A stretch of 64,000 nucleotides of DNA from Zhengitettix transpicula (Eukaryota; Arthropoda; Insecta; Orthoptera; Tetrigidae), in assembly GCA_037074705.1 (NCBI GenBank), contig CM073593.1, positions 9,181,001-9,245,000 on the forward strand, in the 5' to 3' direction. Below the pieces are notes generated by a model. The model had not been told where the DNA came from. It searched no databases and worked only from the letters and a program-made list of their open reading frames with translations. The translations under genes were made by a program, and so were the position numbers. Positions 54,480 to 64,000 of this stretch are shown here, piece by piece; the first letter of the stretch is position 1; each line of letters opens with the position of its first letter.

Positions 54480-55204
54480 ACTTTATACAACTCAGTTTTA
54501 ATCGTAAAGTCTATGAGGTTGTTTATTGCTGCTGATGAGTTGCAAATCTTCATCATTGGTTGATCTTCTTATCTCGCTATATTTGGGGCAGTCAAAGAGA
54601 ACATGAGGAATTGTTGTGGGCTCCTTGCATGAGCTGCTTACCGACTGCGGAGATCTGGAAATCAAGAATGAGTGAGTGAACCTGGAGTGTAATGTTTATT
54701 ATTCTGGTTACAACAACCTGTTGCCTTCGAGATAGTTCTTTCGGGTGCGATATTTCTCTGATGCTGCTGACATTTTTGATGATGAATTCTCATTCCTCTG
54801 GTTTCACTGGTCTACTCCACTTTTCCTCCAGTTCCTTGTAGAGCCCTACTCTGCAGTCCCTGCTGGTGCAGATTGGCAGGTTGCTGGATCTTCCTTGATG
54901 ATCAGCTTCCATCTTCGCTAGATCTCCCCTGCCGGTGTCCTACTATGTCCTTATATAGCCAGGCTATAGTGATCCGGTTTCCGTTTTCTTGTATTTTCAA
55001 TAAATTCCCTCTAATTCGATTTATGCAACTATTTCTGTGCACTGTACTAGTTATTCTGTGTATTGCGTCCTTGGAGCCTGTTAAGATGATATTGTTGGCC
55101 TCCGGTGTTTCCAGACACAGTTCCGTGGCCATGAAGATGGCGTATAATTCTGCTGAAATTATCGATGCATTATGGTTTAATGAAGAAAAATTAGTCGTAT
55201 TCAA
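54480..55204 (-). pseudogene. I-type LINE: RNase H remainder and C-terminal tail
   Basis: Minus strand: ISAELYAIFMATE (about 55115-55160), ILTGSKDAIHRI (aspartate of the usual TDSKSA replaced by Gly), ITIAWLYKDIVGHRQG (about 54940-54985; usual WVPGHxGIxGNE), a frameshift, then LSRRQQVVVTRI near 54725, HTRFTHSYL-like reading, and CKEPTTIPHVLFDCPKY (about 54575-54625), a zinc-finger-like tail. Such an RNase H plus tail follows the reverse transcriptase in I/R1-group LINEs. Inactive. Confidence 0.8.
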
Positions 55205-55805
55205 CGAGGCATTCGAAATATATTTAAAATTTATGCAAAGTAAAATTCTGATATTATCTGAAAATTGTTATTACTAAATTATAAACTCTGAGTTCGTTCC
55301 ACTAATCCTCATACGTTTATAGAAAAAACCTGAAAATATATTATTCATAATCTTAACCATTCAAAGATTCAGCTTTCTAGATGTCATAGGTCAGGATATT
55401 ATGTTTCATTATGACTTAGGTAGATGCCAGAATGGCAAAACTGTCAGAGATACAAGTAAAGGAGCCATTAGAATGGTCTTCTTATCATAGAGAAAATAAA
55501 CCATACTATACAGACTTGCGATTATTTTACAACGAATACTCAATGATGATTGGTAATTCCTATCATGAGACAGGTCCATGCTAAGTATGGGAGAACGTTT
55601 TCCTGTAACTTTATCAGCTATGACGAGGAACCCAATGCAGTACGTAGCGAACGTAGTCAGTGGTTTGGTGATGATGCTGGAAGTCAATATATAACAAGTC
55701 CCTCACCGGAATTCGAACCCGTAACAGCTGTGATGCTATGCAATTAGTCTGACCATTACGCCACAGAATGTCAGCGTACTCAATATATACTATAGTATTA
55801 TGTTG
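55205..55805 (-). mobile_element. Insertion with tRNA-like head (SINE) in the LINE
   Basis: Minus strand: TGTGGCGTAATGGTCAGAC (A-box-like, about 55748-55766) and ACGGGTTCGAATTCCGGTG (B-box-like, about 55703-55721), followed by several hundred bases of body toward 55400. It separates the YTDGSK part of the LINE RNase H (55938-55962) from the rest. The exact ends and target duplication are not determined. Confidence 0.65.
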
Positions 55806-56640
55806 TTGACGTTAACCTTAACAAGTTTATATCAACATTACTTGGACGCAGAGTTACTATATAAGTTCTGAGTTTATCGCGATAGATTTTTATTTGCCTG
55901 TCGTAACTATTGCTCACCCAACTCCATTTGAATTTTTGGACCCATCGGTATAAATGACTCTGGGAGAATTATATCTTTGTAGTAACTGATATACTTCAGC
56001 GTTTCAGTTTGTGTTGTGTGGGTTGTTTACTTTAAGTTTAAGTAGCGATATATCGATTGGCAGTTCGTTAAGTTTCCATGGGGATATGCTTGCCGTGGTG
56101 TTGTGGTCTATCTCTGGAAAAGTCATTTTTTCCTTTCGTAATATATCCTTTAGTGTAGTGTAGTACGGGGTTAGGTTTCTAGGTGGTTCTTTCACTGCAT
56201 ATCGAGGAGTGATGGTCTGTTCTCTTATTATTGGGTTCGATGCCTCTCTTGCCTTGATCGCGTATCTAATTGCAATTGCTTTCCTTCTGCGTCTAAGCGG
56301 GATTTCGTTTGCCTCTAGTGTGAGTCTCGGTATTGGGGTGGTTTTATAACATCCGGTTATCATTCTCATTGCCTCGTTTTGGTCAACGTTTAGTCTTCTT
56401 AGCATCCTTTTCTGTGCTGTCATATATATGTGTGCTCCATAATCTAATTTTGCTCTGATCATTGCCCTGTAGGTGAGACTCAATAGTTCCATCTTTGCTC
56501 CCCAGTTCTTGGCAGCTAGTAGCTTGAGGATTAATAGACGTTTTTTGCTTTCTATGATTAGTTGCTCGATGTGAGTCTTAAACGTGAGTTTTGAGTCCCA
56601 GAAAATTCCCATAATCTTTTTTGCTAGTCATTGTTTAACT
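55806..56640 (-). pseudogene. I-type LINE: reverse transcriptase C terminus and start of RNase H
   Basis: Minus strand 56612-56004 is one open frame of 202 codons: MGIFWDSKLTFKTHI, LAAKNWGAKMELLSLTYRAM, IRAKLDYGAHIYMTA, RMITGCYKTTPIPRLTLEAN. These are the conserved thumb blocks of I-group LINEs (FDSKLTW..HI, KLDYG...Y..A, LG.....TSP...L..E). VIYTDGSK at 55938-55962 begins the RNase H domain. The upstream catalytic motifs are missing, so the element is 5'-truncated near 56640. Confidence 0.85.
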
Positions 56641-57189
56641 TTATTCAAATGTACGTCGCGGTAGAGTGCTGATGTCCCTGTGTAATATTTTGGATGCTAG
56701 TAAATAAAAGTTCGGTTCTATCGGTTATCCGTCACGTACTACCGTGTGATTTTTCCAGGATCTTTTAGTTTCTCCAAAGTAAGAAAGAATTATAATCTCA
56801 TTTATCGCCTCTAAACAAATTATTAACTGAGTTCACATAAAATAGACAGAGAAATGCGCAGAATGAGTACATAATCGCTGAGTGCAAAGTTCGACGATAC
56901 TTACGCAACGACCGTACCAGAAGCTTGGACTATGAACCCTGATGTGGAGATCCTGTCATTTGATGGACCGGAGATGGAGACTTCGACGACTGTCTTGACG
57001 AACGCCGGTTTCGGTGTTGTTCCGAGACACTTGCGCATGCATAATGCTGCAGTCTCCGCGTCACGTGATATTATTTAATTTGAGTCTGCAGTGGGTGTGG
57101 CTCGGCGTCCTCACGCAGGAAGACGAGACTGACCACGCAGGTGACCAAGTAACGGCAGTGTTTAGTGAACGGATGTGACGCACCGATTC
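56641..57189. other. Unassigned; possibly LTR of the adjacent gypsy relic
   Basis: GC-richer from about 56860 to 57180. It lies at the 3' side of the gypsy pol relic (minus strand), where a 3' LTR would be expected, but I found no second copy in the window to confirm it. Confidence 0.3.
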
Positions 57190-57960
57190 TGAAGGCCAAC
57201 GATGTATCCGTGCGATGATTTAGCATTTGTCCAAGCAGTCGTATGTTAGCTCCACAGTGGACGCCTTCACACCGTCATTGATGGCGTTGCGCATCCCGTA
57301 CAGCATCAATGGAAGGGCCTCGTACTACGTACACATGATGGTAGAACTGTTCCTGTAGAAGCTGCCGTAGGCGTCTACGTATTTAAAAACCTTAGAGTCA
57401 TAACGCGTTTACGACGGTTTCAGCTGTAGTATTTTACAAAGGGAAAACAGTTGCACGGTCATGAGCGTAACCATTACTTGTATTGCCCCACAGAGGGCAT
57501 TATAACTATTAGGTCCATGTGCACCTGCTGAATCCTGGAAATTTCCCTGCAGTGCAAGTGTGTGTCGCGTAACTTTGGATCGCTGACATGGGACGCATTC
57601 GCGCGTACATCCATTGTGCTGGACGTTGGGACAGACCAAACGTTCCGAGGCTGACGCAGTGGGGCGACGTTGCGCTGATGGCACGTATATTTGGGCGGCG
57701 TCAGGTTGCGACGTAACAGGACTGTAGTCCCTTGTTGCTGACGTGGAATAGATGTCGTTCGCTTTGGGCTGCCACGTTGACAAGTGACGCTATTGTGGTT
57801 GTACGCGGCGCTGACAGCTTGCTGACGTGACTGAGAGCATCAGTCGGGTCATTCTGATGGCGGAAGTGTACGGTAGGTGGTTTGACCCTTTGTTTCTGGA
57901 AAATGATACATAGAAAAAATCGCGGCGTGCCGTGCTTTAAGCACAGCGGTGGAAATAGAG
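57190..57960 (-). pseudogene. Ty3/gypsy pol relic: RNase H-integrase junction and integrase
   Basis: Minus strand: DALSHVSKLSAPRTTTIASL (about 57780-57840), the ADALSR junction after RNase H; then RLVCPNVQHNGC and CVPCQRSKVTRHT (about 57570-57630), the CxxCQRSK end of the integrase zinc finger; then in another frame LPLMLYGMRNAINDGVKAST and VELTYD (about 57245-57325), matching the late integrase block LPxVLLGIRxAxKxDLxxSxAELVYG. The catalytic core between the two is mostly deleted, and frameshifts are present. Inactive. Confidence 0.8.
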
Positions 57961-58034
57961 TACTGACAAGAAAACTGGGGGATAATTCGCTGTAGTAAGC
58001 GAACGAAAGTGCTTTTTGTGATCTTAGCGTCTTA

Positions 58035-59144
58035 AGGAGCTCGTAAACGAGCAACAAAAATTTCACATTCCCGGCAATATTTTAGGAAACTGTGGCCCGG
58101 CAATGTGTTGCCGGCAAATATGGCCGATAAATATGTAACCAGCCACACATTTGTATACTCCGGTCATAGTGTAGCCCAAACATTTCCCGCGTACACGTAG
58201 TACAATAATAGTGGCCCAAAATTAAGTGCTTATTACCGCAGCATCAATTGTGATAATAAATTTCCATTAATTAAAGAAGAGAAGAACCTGAGTTCGACCT
58301 TATTTAAGCAAACGAGAAACACTTCACAATTTAAGCAACGAATTAATTCTTGTCAATTACATTTTAAAAACTTCACCAAGAATGTCGAAGGGCGACTTTG
58401 AAGATTAGCTTAAAAAATTAGACCTATGATTTGGGAAAAGGACACGCTGACGAGGAAAGCAATATCGTTCTCTTCAATATTTGCAATAGCCATTCGATTC
58501 TTAGAAACAGGAGATTCCTAGAAATAATTTATGTATTTAATCAGAATATCCCATTGTTCAATTTCGCTCATCGTTCCAGAAATATGCGTAGGTTTAATGG
58601 AATGATTAAACGAATTTATTAAAGTATGTAAAAGAAAGTCTTTTTGATTTGTTAAGTGTTAATTTTAAAAATTAGAAATTAACTCTTATTATTTTAAGGA
58701 TCTAAACTTTCTGTAGGCTACTTCATAAAAACTGATGCAACATTTGTTGGTTATTGCTTGCCAACCATCTTTCTCCAATTTGCGATTTCCATCTATAGTC
58801 CATCGACTTTACGCCCAATAATGATGGGGTATATAATTGGTTGGTTATTTCTTACCAATCATCTCTCCACGCACCATATTGATGGATTTGAGGGAACTTC
58901 ATCTACAAATTCAATAGTTTTCTCGTTTGACCAATTCATAAGTGCAGTACTGAATAATTTTACACAGAGAACGAAGTGTAATATTAATTGATAACACAGC
59001 TGGTTGACTAGAGAGACTTCCAGGTGAGGTCTGGGAACTATTGTGGCCCGGTAATGTTTTCGTATTTTCGACACAGGGCCGATGTCACCGGCAGAACTTT
59101 AAAATCTGGCAACATTGCCCGGCAATACTGGCCCATATGTATGT
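58035..59144 (+). repeat. Family E dispersed repeat, main part
   Basis: Begins CTCGTAAACGAG and carries CCGGCAATGTGTTGCCGG (perfect hairpin, about 58098-58115). Collinear with 23333-23890 plus 26646-27118, so this copy proves the other is split. It ends at 59144 where a solo LTR was inserted, and continues at 60208. Small open frames have no known domain. Confidence 0.8.
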
Positions 59145-60211
59145 TGTAATATACACTAATGATGGGACTTTAAAATGAAAAGAATTTATATTTAACAAAC
59201 AAAATATTTATTGGCAATAATTTAAACAATTACAAATTTAAATGTATCTCAGTCTCTCAGGGTCATAACTGGGTTTGATAATGGCGAATCATTATATTTA
59301 TACTCTTATCAACAATTTACAATTAAAGAAAAAGAAAGTTACTTGTCAATTAAATTAGAACAAAATTTAATTGTGAACGAAGTTAAACGAAAAAGATTGA
59401 CTCTTATTAGCAATTTTAATCAATAAGAAGAGAACGAAATCTGACGGCTACCTTTTAATCAGGTTTACATATTTAGTTGTTTTTATATTGTTACTCACGG
59501 CTGCCCAGCATTCCAGGATACCTTTAATTTTTGAATACACTATTACGGGTTTTGCACTGCTTCTAAAACTCACAGATTCTAAATCAATATTTTTATATGT
59601 CGGCAGGAACCAGGATGATCCTCCTTTCGTCTCTCGGTAGTCCGCTCGCCTTGGGCAAATTCTGCGATTCGTCGTTTGGGTTGTCTTTATTGTTCTTCTA
59701 ACTCTGGCCGGCTATGTGCACAAAAACTGCTTTTTTTACTTAGCAGGTTTTGTCGTTAATGCTCTTGTGAATGTTTATTTTGTCCTGAGAAAAATGTTCA
59801 GGGACCAATCAACTCTGTTGAATGCTAATTCTCAATATTTCTCTGCAAACTGTATTTCCCCATGCCTTCCTGCTAGCTGCTCTATCGTCTCCAATTAACA
59901 GTTACTACTTCGACGACGTCCCACTGCAAACTCTATCTTATCAAACCTTGCGAACTGTACTTCACCATATCATAATGCGAACTGACTCCTCAATATCTTA
60001 ATGCGAACTGTATCTGACCAAACCTTCCTGCCAACTGACTCCCGTCTCGCAGTTTTAGCGCGCATACAATTTTGCGGGCCTTCCGACAAAGGAAACAGTG
60101 CTTGGCTTGTCTATTGTTGTTCTGTTCTGGACCGCCACCACAAAGGATTTCTCTAACAATTTAGATTTTCAAATTCACAATTAATGTCTTAATTAATTGG
60201 CATTACAATGT
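59141..60211 (-). mobile_element. Solo LTR U11 inside family E
   Basis: 59145-60207 (1063 bp), TGTAATATACACTAATG...GGCATTACA, flanked by ATGT on both sides (59141-59144, 60208-60211). Landmarks: TTTAACAAACAAAATATTTA, CTCTCAGGGTCATAACTGGG. No PBS-like segment. Family E sequence joins cleanly when it is removed. About 100 bp longer than most relatives; it contains a run of CTGTATTT/CTGTACTTC-like tandem segments at about 59850-60015. Confidence 0.85.
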
Positions 60212-60300
60212 ATTTCCAAAAGTGTTACTGGATTTAGAGAAATATTTCCCGGCCAGGATTACTGGCCACACATTGCCGTAAAAACTTTGCTGGTTAGAAA
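60212..60300 (+). repeat. Family E dispersed repeat, right end
   Basis: ATTTCCAAAAGTGTTACTGG...TTTCCCGGCCAGG aligns with 27056-27110 in the other copy and continues family E after the solo LTR. CCACACATTGCC near the end mirrors motifs at its start. Confidence 0.65.
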
Positions 60301-61798
60301 AGCAATCTAGTGACTGCCACGGCAACGCCCACGAATTGTTGAAGGTTGGTGCTGACTGCCGTTTGAGAGGCGTCGATGAACAGAGCGTTGTGGATGCTTC
60401 GGATGACCTTCAGCAGTACTCAAATACAGTTACCTAATATTCCTAATACTTGAGTTGTACTTAATCATATTCAGAAATGATTTCGAAAGTACTCAGGTTT
60501 CGTTCGCTCAGGTGGCAGGTTGAGAGGAATATTGACCTGATAAATGGCGAAAGATACTGAATCTTTTGTTCGATGCCACAATACAAAATCCAATTCAGTT
60601 ACTTGTAAGTTTCCTTAAGTTAATTGGTGACTTGATGACCAATTATATTTTTTATATTTCTTACATCCACAGAAAAGTTTTTTGTTTGACAACACTCTAC
60701 TCTTAAAAAAAGCCTATGCTTGCACACGTAGTTCTTAATATTGTCTAAATGATAATCGCAGTTGGTCGTAAAATATTTATAGTTTTCTGCTTCATGAATG
60801 TTGATATTTTAGGATTTCCGCAGTTGGTAGCTCCTAAAATTTCTGCCAGTTAAAATGCGAAAGGCGTTATTCATGAATAATTCAACATATCACCGAAAGT
60901 AAGCCACAAATAATAAATTATTTTACGGTTGAAAGATTTGTAATGTCAGTTGGTTACCGAAGGGTTCGGATGTAAATTTTACAAAGAGAGTGGTTGGCAC
61001 GAATCTTAATTAAATCAGCGGTCACGATGCATTTGCAACAATAGTTGGCAACTTAATGGAAGCAAAGGGCCGGGTTAGACTTCCGGTACACCGTAATTAA
61101 TTTTGCTCTCTGTGTTACAAGCCCAATTAATAAAGTGAAATTTAGCCAACTATGAAGCCACATCACAGAATCATGGTTGTACGTAATTGAAGGCTTCTTC
61201 AGCTCGTTCCCTGTATATCTTCATTATACTATATAGTCTCGCAACTATTTTCCGAGTGAAATGATGTAAATAATTTCACAGAAAATCAAAAAAATATGCG
61301 TAAGTTCCCATAAAGCGTTTTATTATTTAAAAATTTATAACTGATCAAATAGTAAGTTTAATTTTACCGTCGGAAACGCGCGACCCCTGTGAGGCCCAAC
61401 TACCTTTGATCGTCATGATACTTTCAATCTAACGTTGTTGTCGGATTGTGGAATCTATTTTCATTCTATAAGTATTTATTTTTGTATAACTTTCCGCTAG
61501 AAAATATATATTAGAAAAATGTCCTGAAAGTATTAGCTGTTTACGTTTATAAACATAATGGGTAATTAAAATACCAAAAAAAATATATATAAATTTATTT
61601 ATAGAAATAATTTATGTATAATAAATTTAAATACTGAACTTGTATTCTAATTGTCGGAACACGGAATGAAACTTCCGGCCGAGTGAGGAGGTTAGCTGGA
61701 GTCATCCCCACCACACTAAACCACAATCAGGAAACTGAGGAATAATTAACAACGGAGATGGTTTGTAAACAGGAATAAGACAGTTGATAATATTTATA
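60301..61798. other. Nothing recognised
   Basis: AT-rich; no motif-bearing frames, inverted repeats or family matches. Confidence 0.45.
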
Positions 61799-61800
61799 AG

Positions 61801-62385
61801 TAGCTGGGTGTCGGCGTTGCCCGGGATGAATATCCATTACCCCCGATTTGACTCAGTTGCTAATGCATTATTTTAATGAAACAAACCTCGACCCGTATCC
61901 CTAAATGTGCTCATCTCCCATTCCGAAAGGGGTTGAACTCATTGACCACGAAAAAGTTTATTTCGAATAATATATCAGCCGTTTTAACATGCTCTAAATT
62001 TTTCCCCCGCGCTATTGTAAATTGAGCAAAAGCTGAATGTAATAATTAAACTCAGCGACATCCATAATCCCGGATTTGGCTCCAATCTCGGTTGTATTCG
62101 CGTTCTTTTCTTGTAACACCCCTCCACCCCATCCCTACTCATTCTGCAAGGGGTTGCAAATTTACGCAGATAGCATTGGTAGAAACACTATCTCTTTGAC
62201 CTCTAAAAATCTTTATCCGACTTAATTATTGACCGATTTATCCTGTTTGAATATTTACTCCCCCGTAGACTCCTGGGGGTGGTACACGTGTCTCACCCCG
62301 ACAGTGTTTGTTTCCTGGTTTCAAAGAACACGTGTACGAAATTACGTGAAATTGACTCCCAAGGTGTAGATTTGTTTACATCGTA
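61801..62385 (-). mobile_element. Helitron relic (H4)
   Basis: TAGCTGGGTGTCGGCG TTGCCCGGGA at 61801-61826 is the mirrored Helitron 3' end with its hairpin. Modules CTCAGCGACATCCATAATCC, CTCCAATCTCGGTT, AAATATTTACTCCCC-like and CACACGTGTCTCACCCCGAC follow, then ACACGTGTACGAAATTACG at 62326-62344. The 5' terminus is lost. About 0.58 kb, so it is shorter than H1. Confidence 0.75.
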
Positions 62386-63454
62386 GTCAGGTGTTAGCGC
62401 CACTTCAAAATACAAATAAAATGAGTTACATGATCTAATAACCTTAAATTTTAAATATGTTTGTGTATATACACACAGAGAATTTTCTGGAGTAGGTTTT
62501 TATTTTATTCAGAATGGAGATACGTGTTTAATTTTTCTGTTTTCTAATACAAATTTTTATTTTATTTTAAGACTCTGAATATGCTGATTTACTTCGCAGA
62601 ACTTTACATTTACATTGGGGTATTTGCCAGAGGCGAGCATTTCATTAGCTTTCAGTTTGACTTTGTGAACGTTCTGTAGATGAAATTGTGATTATATTGG
62701 CTTTTTTATACACACAAAACTTTGTACTTTCAATCCCTACGGCACTTAAAACTACGATTTAACTGTTTAAATACGTCATCTTTAATTATGTATGTAGGCA
62801 TCTGGTTTTTAATTGCCGGAAGTTAAGGAAGCGGCTGACTTTTTACAAACATTCTGGACGTCTGTCAGGTTACAAAAGGCGTAAATTCGTTCAGAAATAT
62901 TTTTTTCAAATTTCTGTTTATCACTATAACTTATTCTGTACAAGTAAGTATATATTGTGTATCAGATAGTTTTTAAAAAATAGAAAATCTTTAAATATTA
63001 ATCAACGAAAATAGAGCAGAACAGGATTTTTTTATAAATGATGATGGCCAACCCCGTTGCGGGGGAGACGCGACTCATTGTCGTTAATGGATGATGGTGT
63101 GAGAGCGTCGACCTCCATGGATGCACGACTGCAGGAATGCCAGCTGCCGTCCAGGATTGGATTTCGGCCTGGGATCAATACGATGCTCATTTGTTTTACA
63201 ATACCGCGCTCTCCGTCCTCGACTGGCCATATATTAAATATCGTCTGCATGTAAACGAATCCAATTTTCTGAGATTTTGTCAGAGATGAAGGTATTACTT
63301 TCTGTAGCTCCCGTTCTGCTGGTCTCTTCCTCGGGACTGAAGCACGTGGTTATATATAAATAAGTGTGACAATCTTAACCAGTCGTTTCAGACGACATTA
63401 ACTGAGGGAAATAAATAATTTAGGGTACAACGTTATGACAAACGCTGCTCCAAT
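62386..63454. other. Unassigned; GC-richer patch at 63040-63260
   Basis: The patch 63040-63260 is open on both strands for over 60 codons and is distinctly GC-rich, but neither translation has a recognised motif. The rest is AT-rich. Confidence 0.35.
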
Positions 63455-63457
63455 CCA

Positions 63458-63812
63458 CTATCTGGGTATCCGGCGTTGGTCGGGTTGTCATAATTAAACA
63501 CAGTGACATCCATAACCCCAGATTCGCCTCCAATCTCGATTATTTTCGTTATTTTAATGTAACGCCACTGCACACCCATCTCTGAGGGTGCTCCCCTCCC
63601 ATGCAGAAAGAGGCTGAAATTATACACATAACAATCTCATTAACCCCAAACAAAATTTATTCGACGCAAATATCGACCGTTTTAGCATGTTTAACCACGT
63701 TCCTGCGGGTGATAGTCGTGTCTTACCTTTCACAGTGCGAAAGGAACACGTAATCGAAATTTAGTCAAATTTTCTTCACGGGTGTAGATTTGTATATGAA
63801 ACATATTTATTA
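63458..63812 (-). mobile_element. Helitron relic (H5)
   Basis: CTATCTGGGTATCCGGCG TTGGTCGGG at the left edge is a decayed mirrored 3' end. CAGTGACATCCATAACCCC, GCCTCCAATCTCG, CATGCAGAAAGAGGCTGAAA and, at about 63660-63745, ATCGACCGTTTTAGCATGTT and GGAACACGTAATCGAAATT follow. Internal deletion makes it only about 0.35 kb. The last 190 bp of the window holds nothing recognisable. Confidence 0.7.
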
Positions 63813-64000
63813 GAAGAAGAAAATTATGGATTATGAAACAAAAATACTAAAACTACTTGTAAACAGATTATGTTACTAGTGCAGATTCAACTTAATGTTT
63901 ATCTAGCTTCTCGAAAGTATCCTGTGTATCAGAAAATTCTGTGTATTTTTCATATCTCTAGTAGAAAACCACAAAATTTTGATTTATGCTAAACCCAACC

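Noticed and set aside
54480..56640. Host RNase H gene
   Set aside because: The YTDGSK, AELYAI and WxxxxxGH blocks directly follow an I-group LINE thumb domain on the same strand and carry a lost catalytic Asp and frameshifts, so they belong to the LINE.
1..64000. Intact host protein-coding genes
   Set aside because: All long or motif-bearing frames belong to transposon relics with stops or frameshifts. The remaining 60-130 codon frames lack domains and splice context and occur on both strands at the rate expected by chance in GC-richer patches.

Overview
This window looks like non-coding, repeat-filled nuclear DNA of an arthropod, most likely an insect. It is AT-rich. I find no intact host gene, rRNA gene, functional tRNA gene, CRISPR array, operon or bacterial promoter. 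The non-LTR, mariner, Ty3/gypsy, Helitron and tRNA-derived SINE remnants together point to an insect-like animal genome. I cannot name the species from the sequence.

Layout. 0-12 kb: a fragment of a palindromic 'foldback' family (here family A), a 5'-truncated non-LTR element with a dead reverse transcriptase (1863-3880), a complete family A foldback (4266-4538), two inverted loci of an A-tailed tandem repeat with hairpins (5140-6350 and 9000-10215; here ATR), a second foldback family (C, 8518-8806) and a second LINE relic (10343-11320). 13-20 kb: an LTR unit, two adjacent reverse Helitrons and two more family A copies. 21-31 kb: solo LTRs, SINEs, and a dispersed repeat (family E) split by a LINE that is itself split by LTRs. 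31-37 kb: LTR units, one carrying a nested Helitron. 39-46 kb: a mariner element (about 40961-45909) whose transposase is split by about 4 kb of nested elements. 46-53 kb: foldback family B and three LTR units, two of them back to back. 54-60 kb: an I-type LINE split by a SINE, a Ty3/gypsy pol relic, and a second copy of family E with a solo LTR inside it. 61-64 kb: two more Helitron relics.

Three patterns stand out. (1) One LTR family (ends TGTAAT...ATTACA) is present about a dozen times with 4-bp target duplications, often ATAT, and with no internal genes. At least six copies have an extra tail: a primer-binding-site-like segment resembling the tRNA-Lys(1,2) type, then a short copy of the LTR end. 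(2) Three unrelated palindromic families share a box layout CCTGANGA - hairpin - (G)AAAACG/GAAACG. Two of them show 10-12 bp target duplications with one ragged end, which suggests retroposition rather than ordinary TIR transposition. (3) The ATR family recurs as A-tailed tandem monomers with conserved short hairpins. The nesting gives a relative order of insertions. Boundaries backed by target duplications are good to a few bases; the others are approximate.
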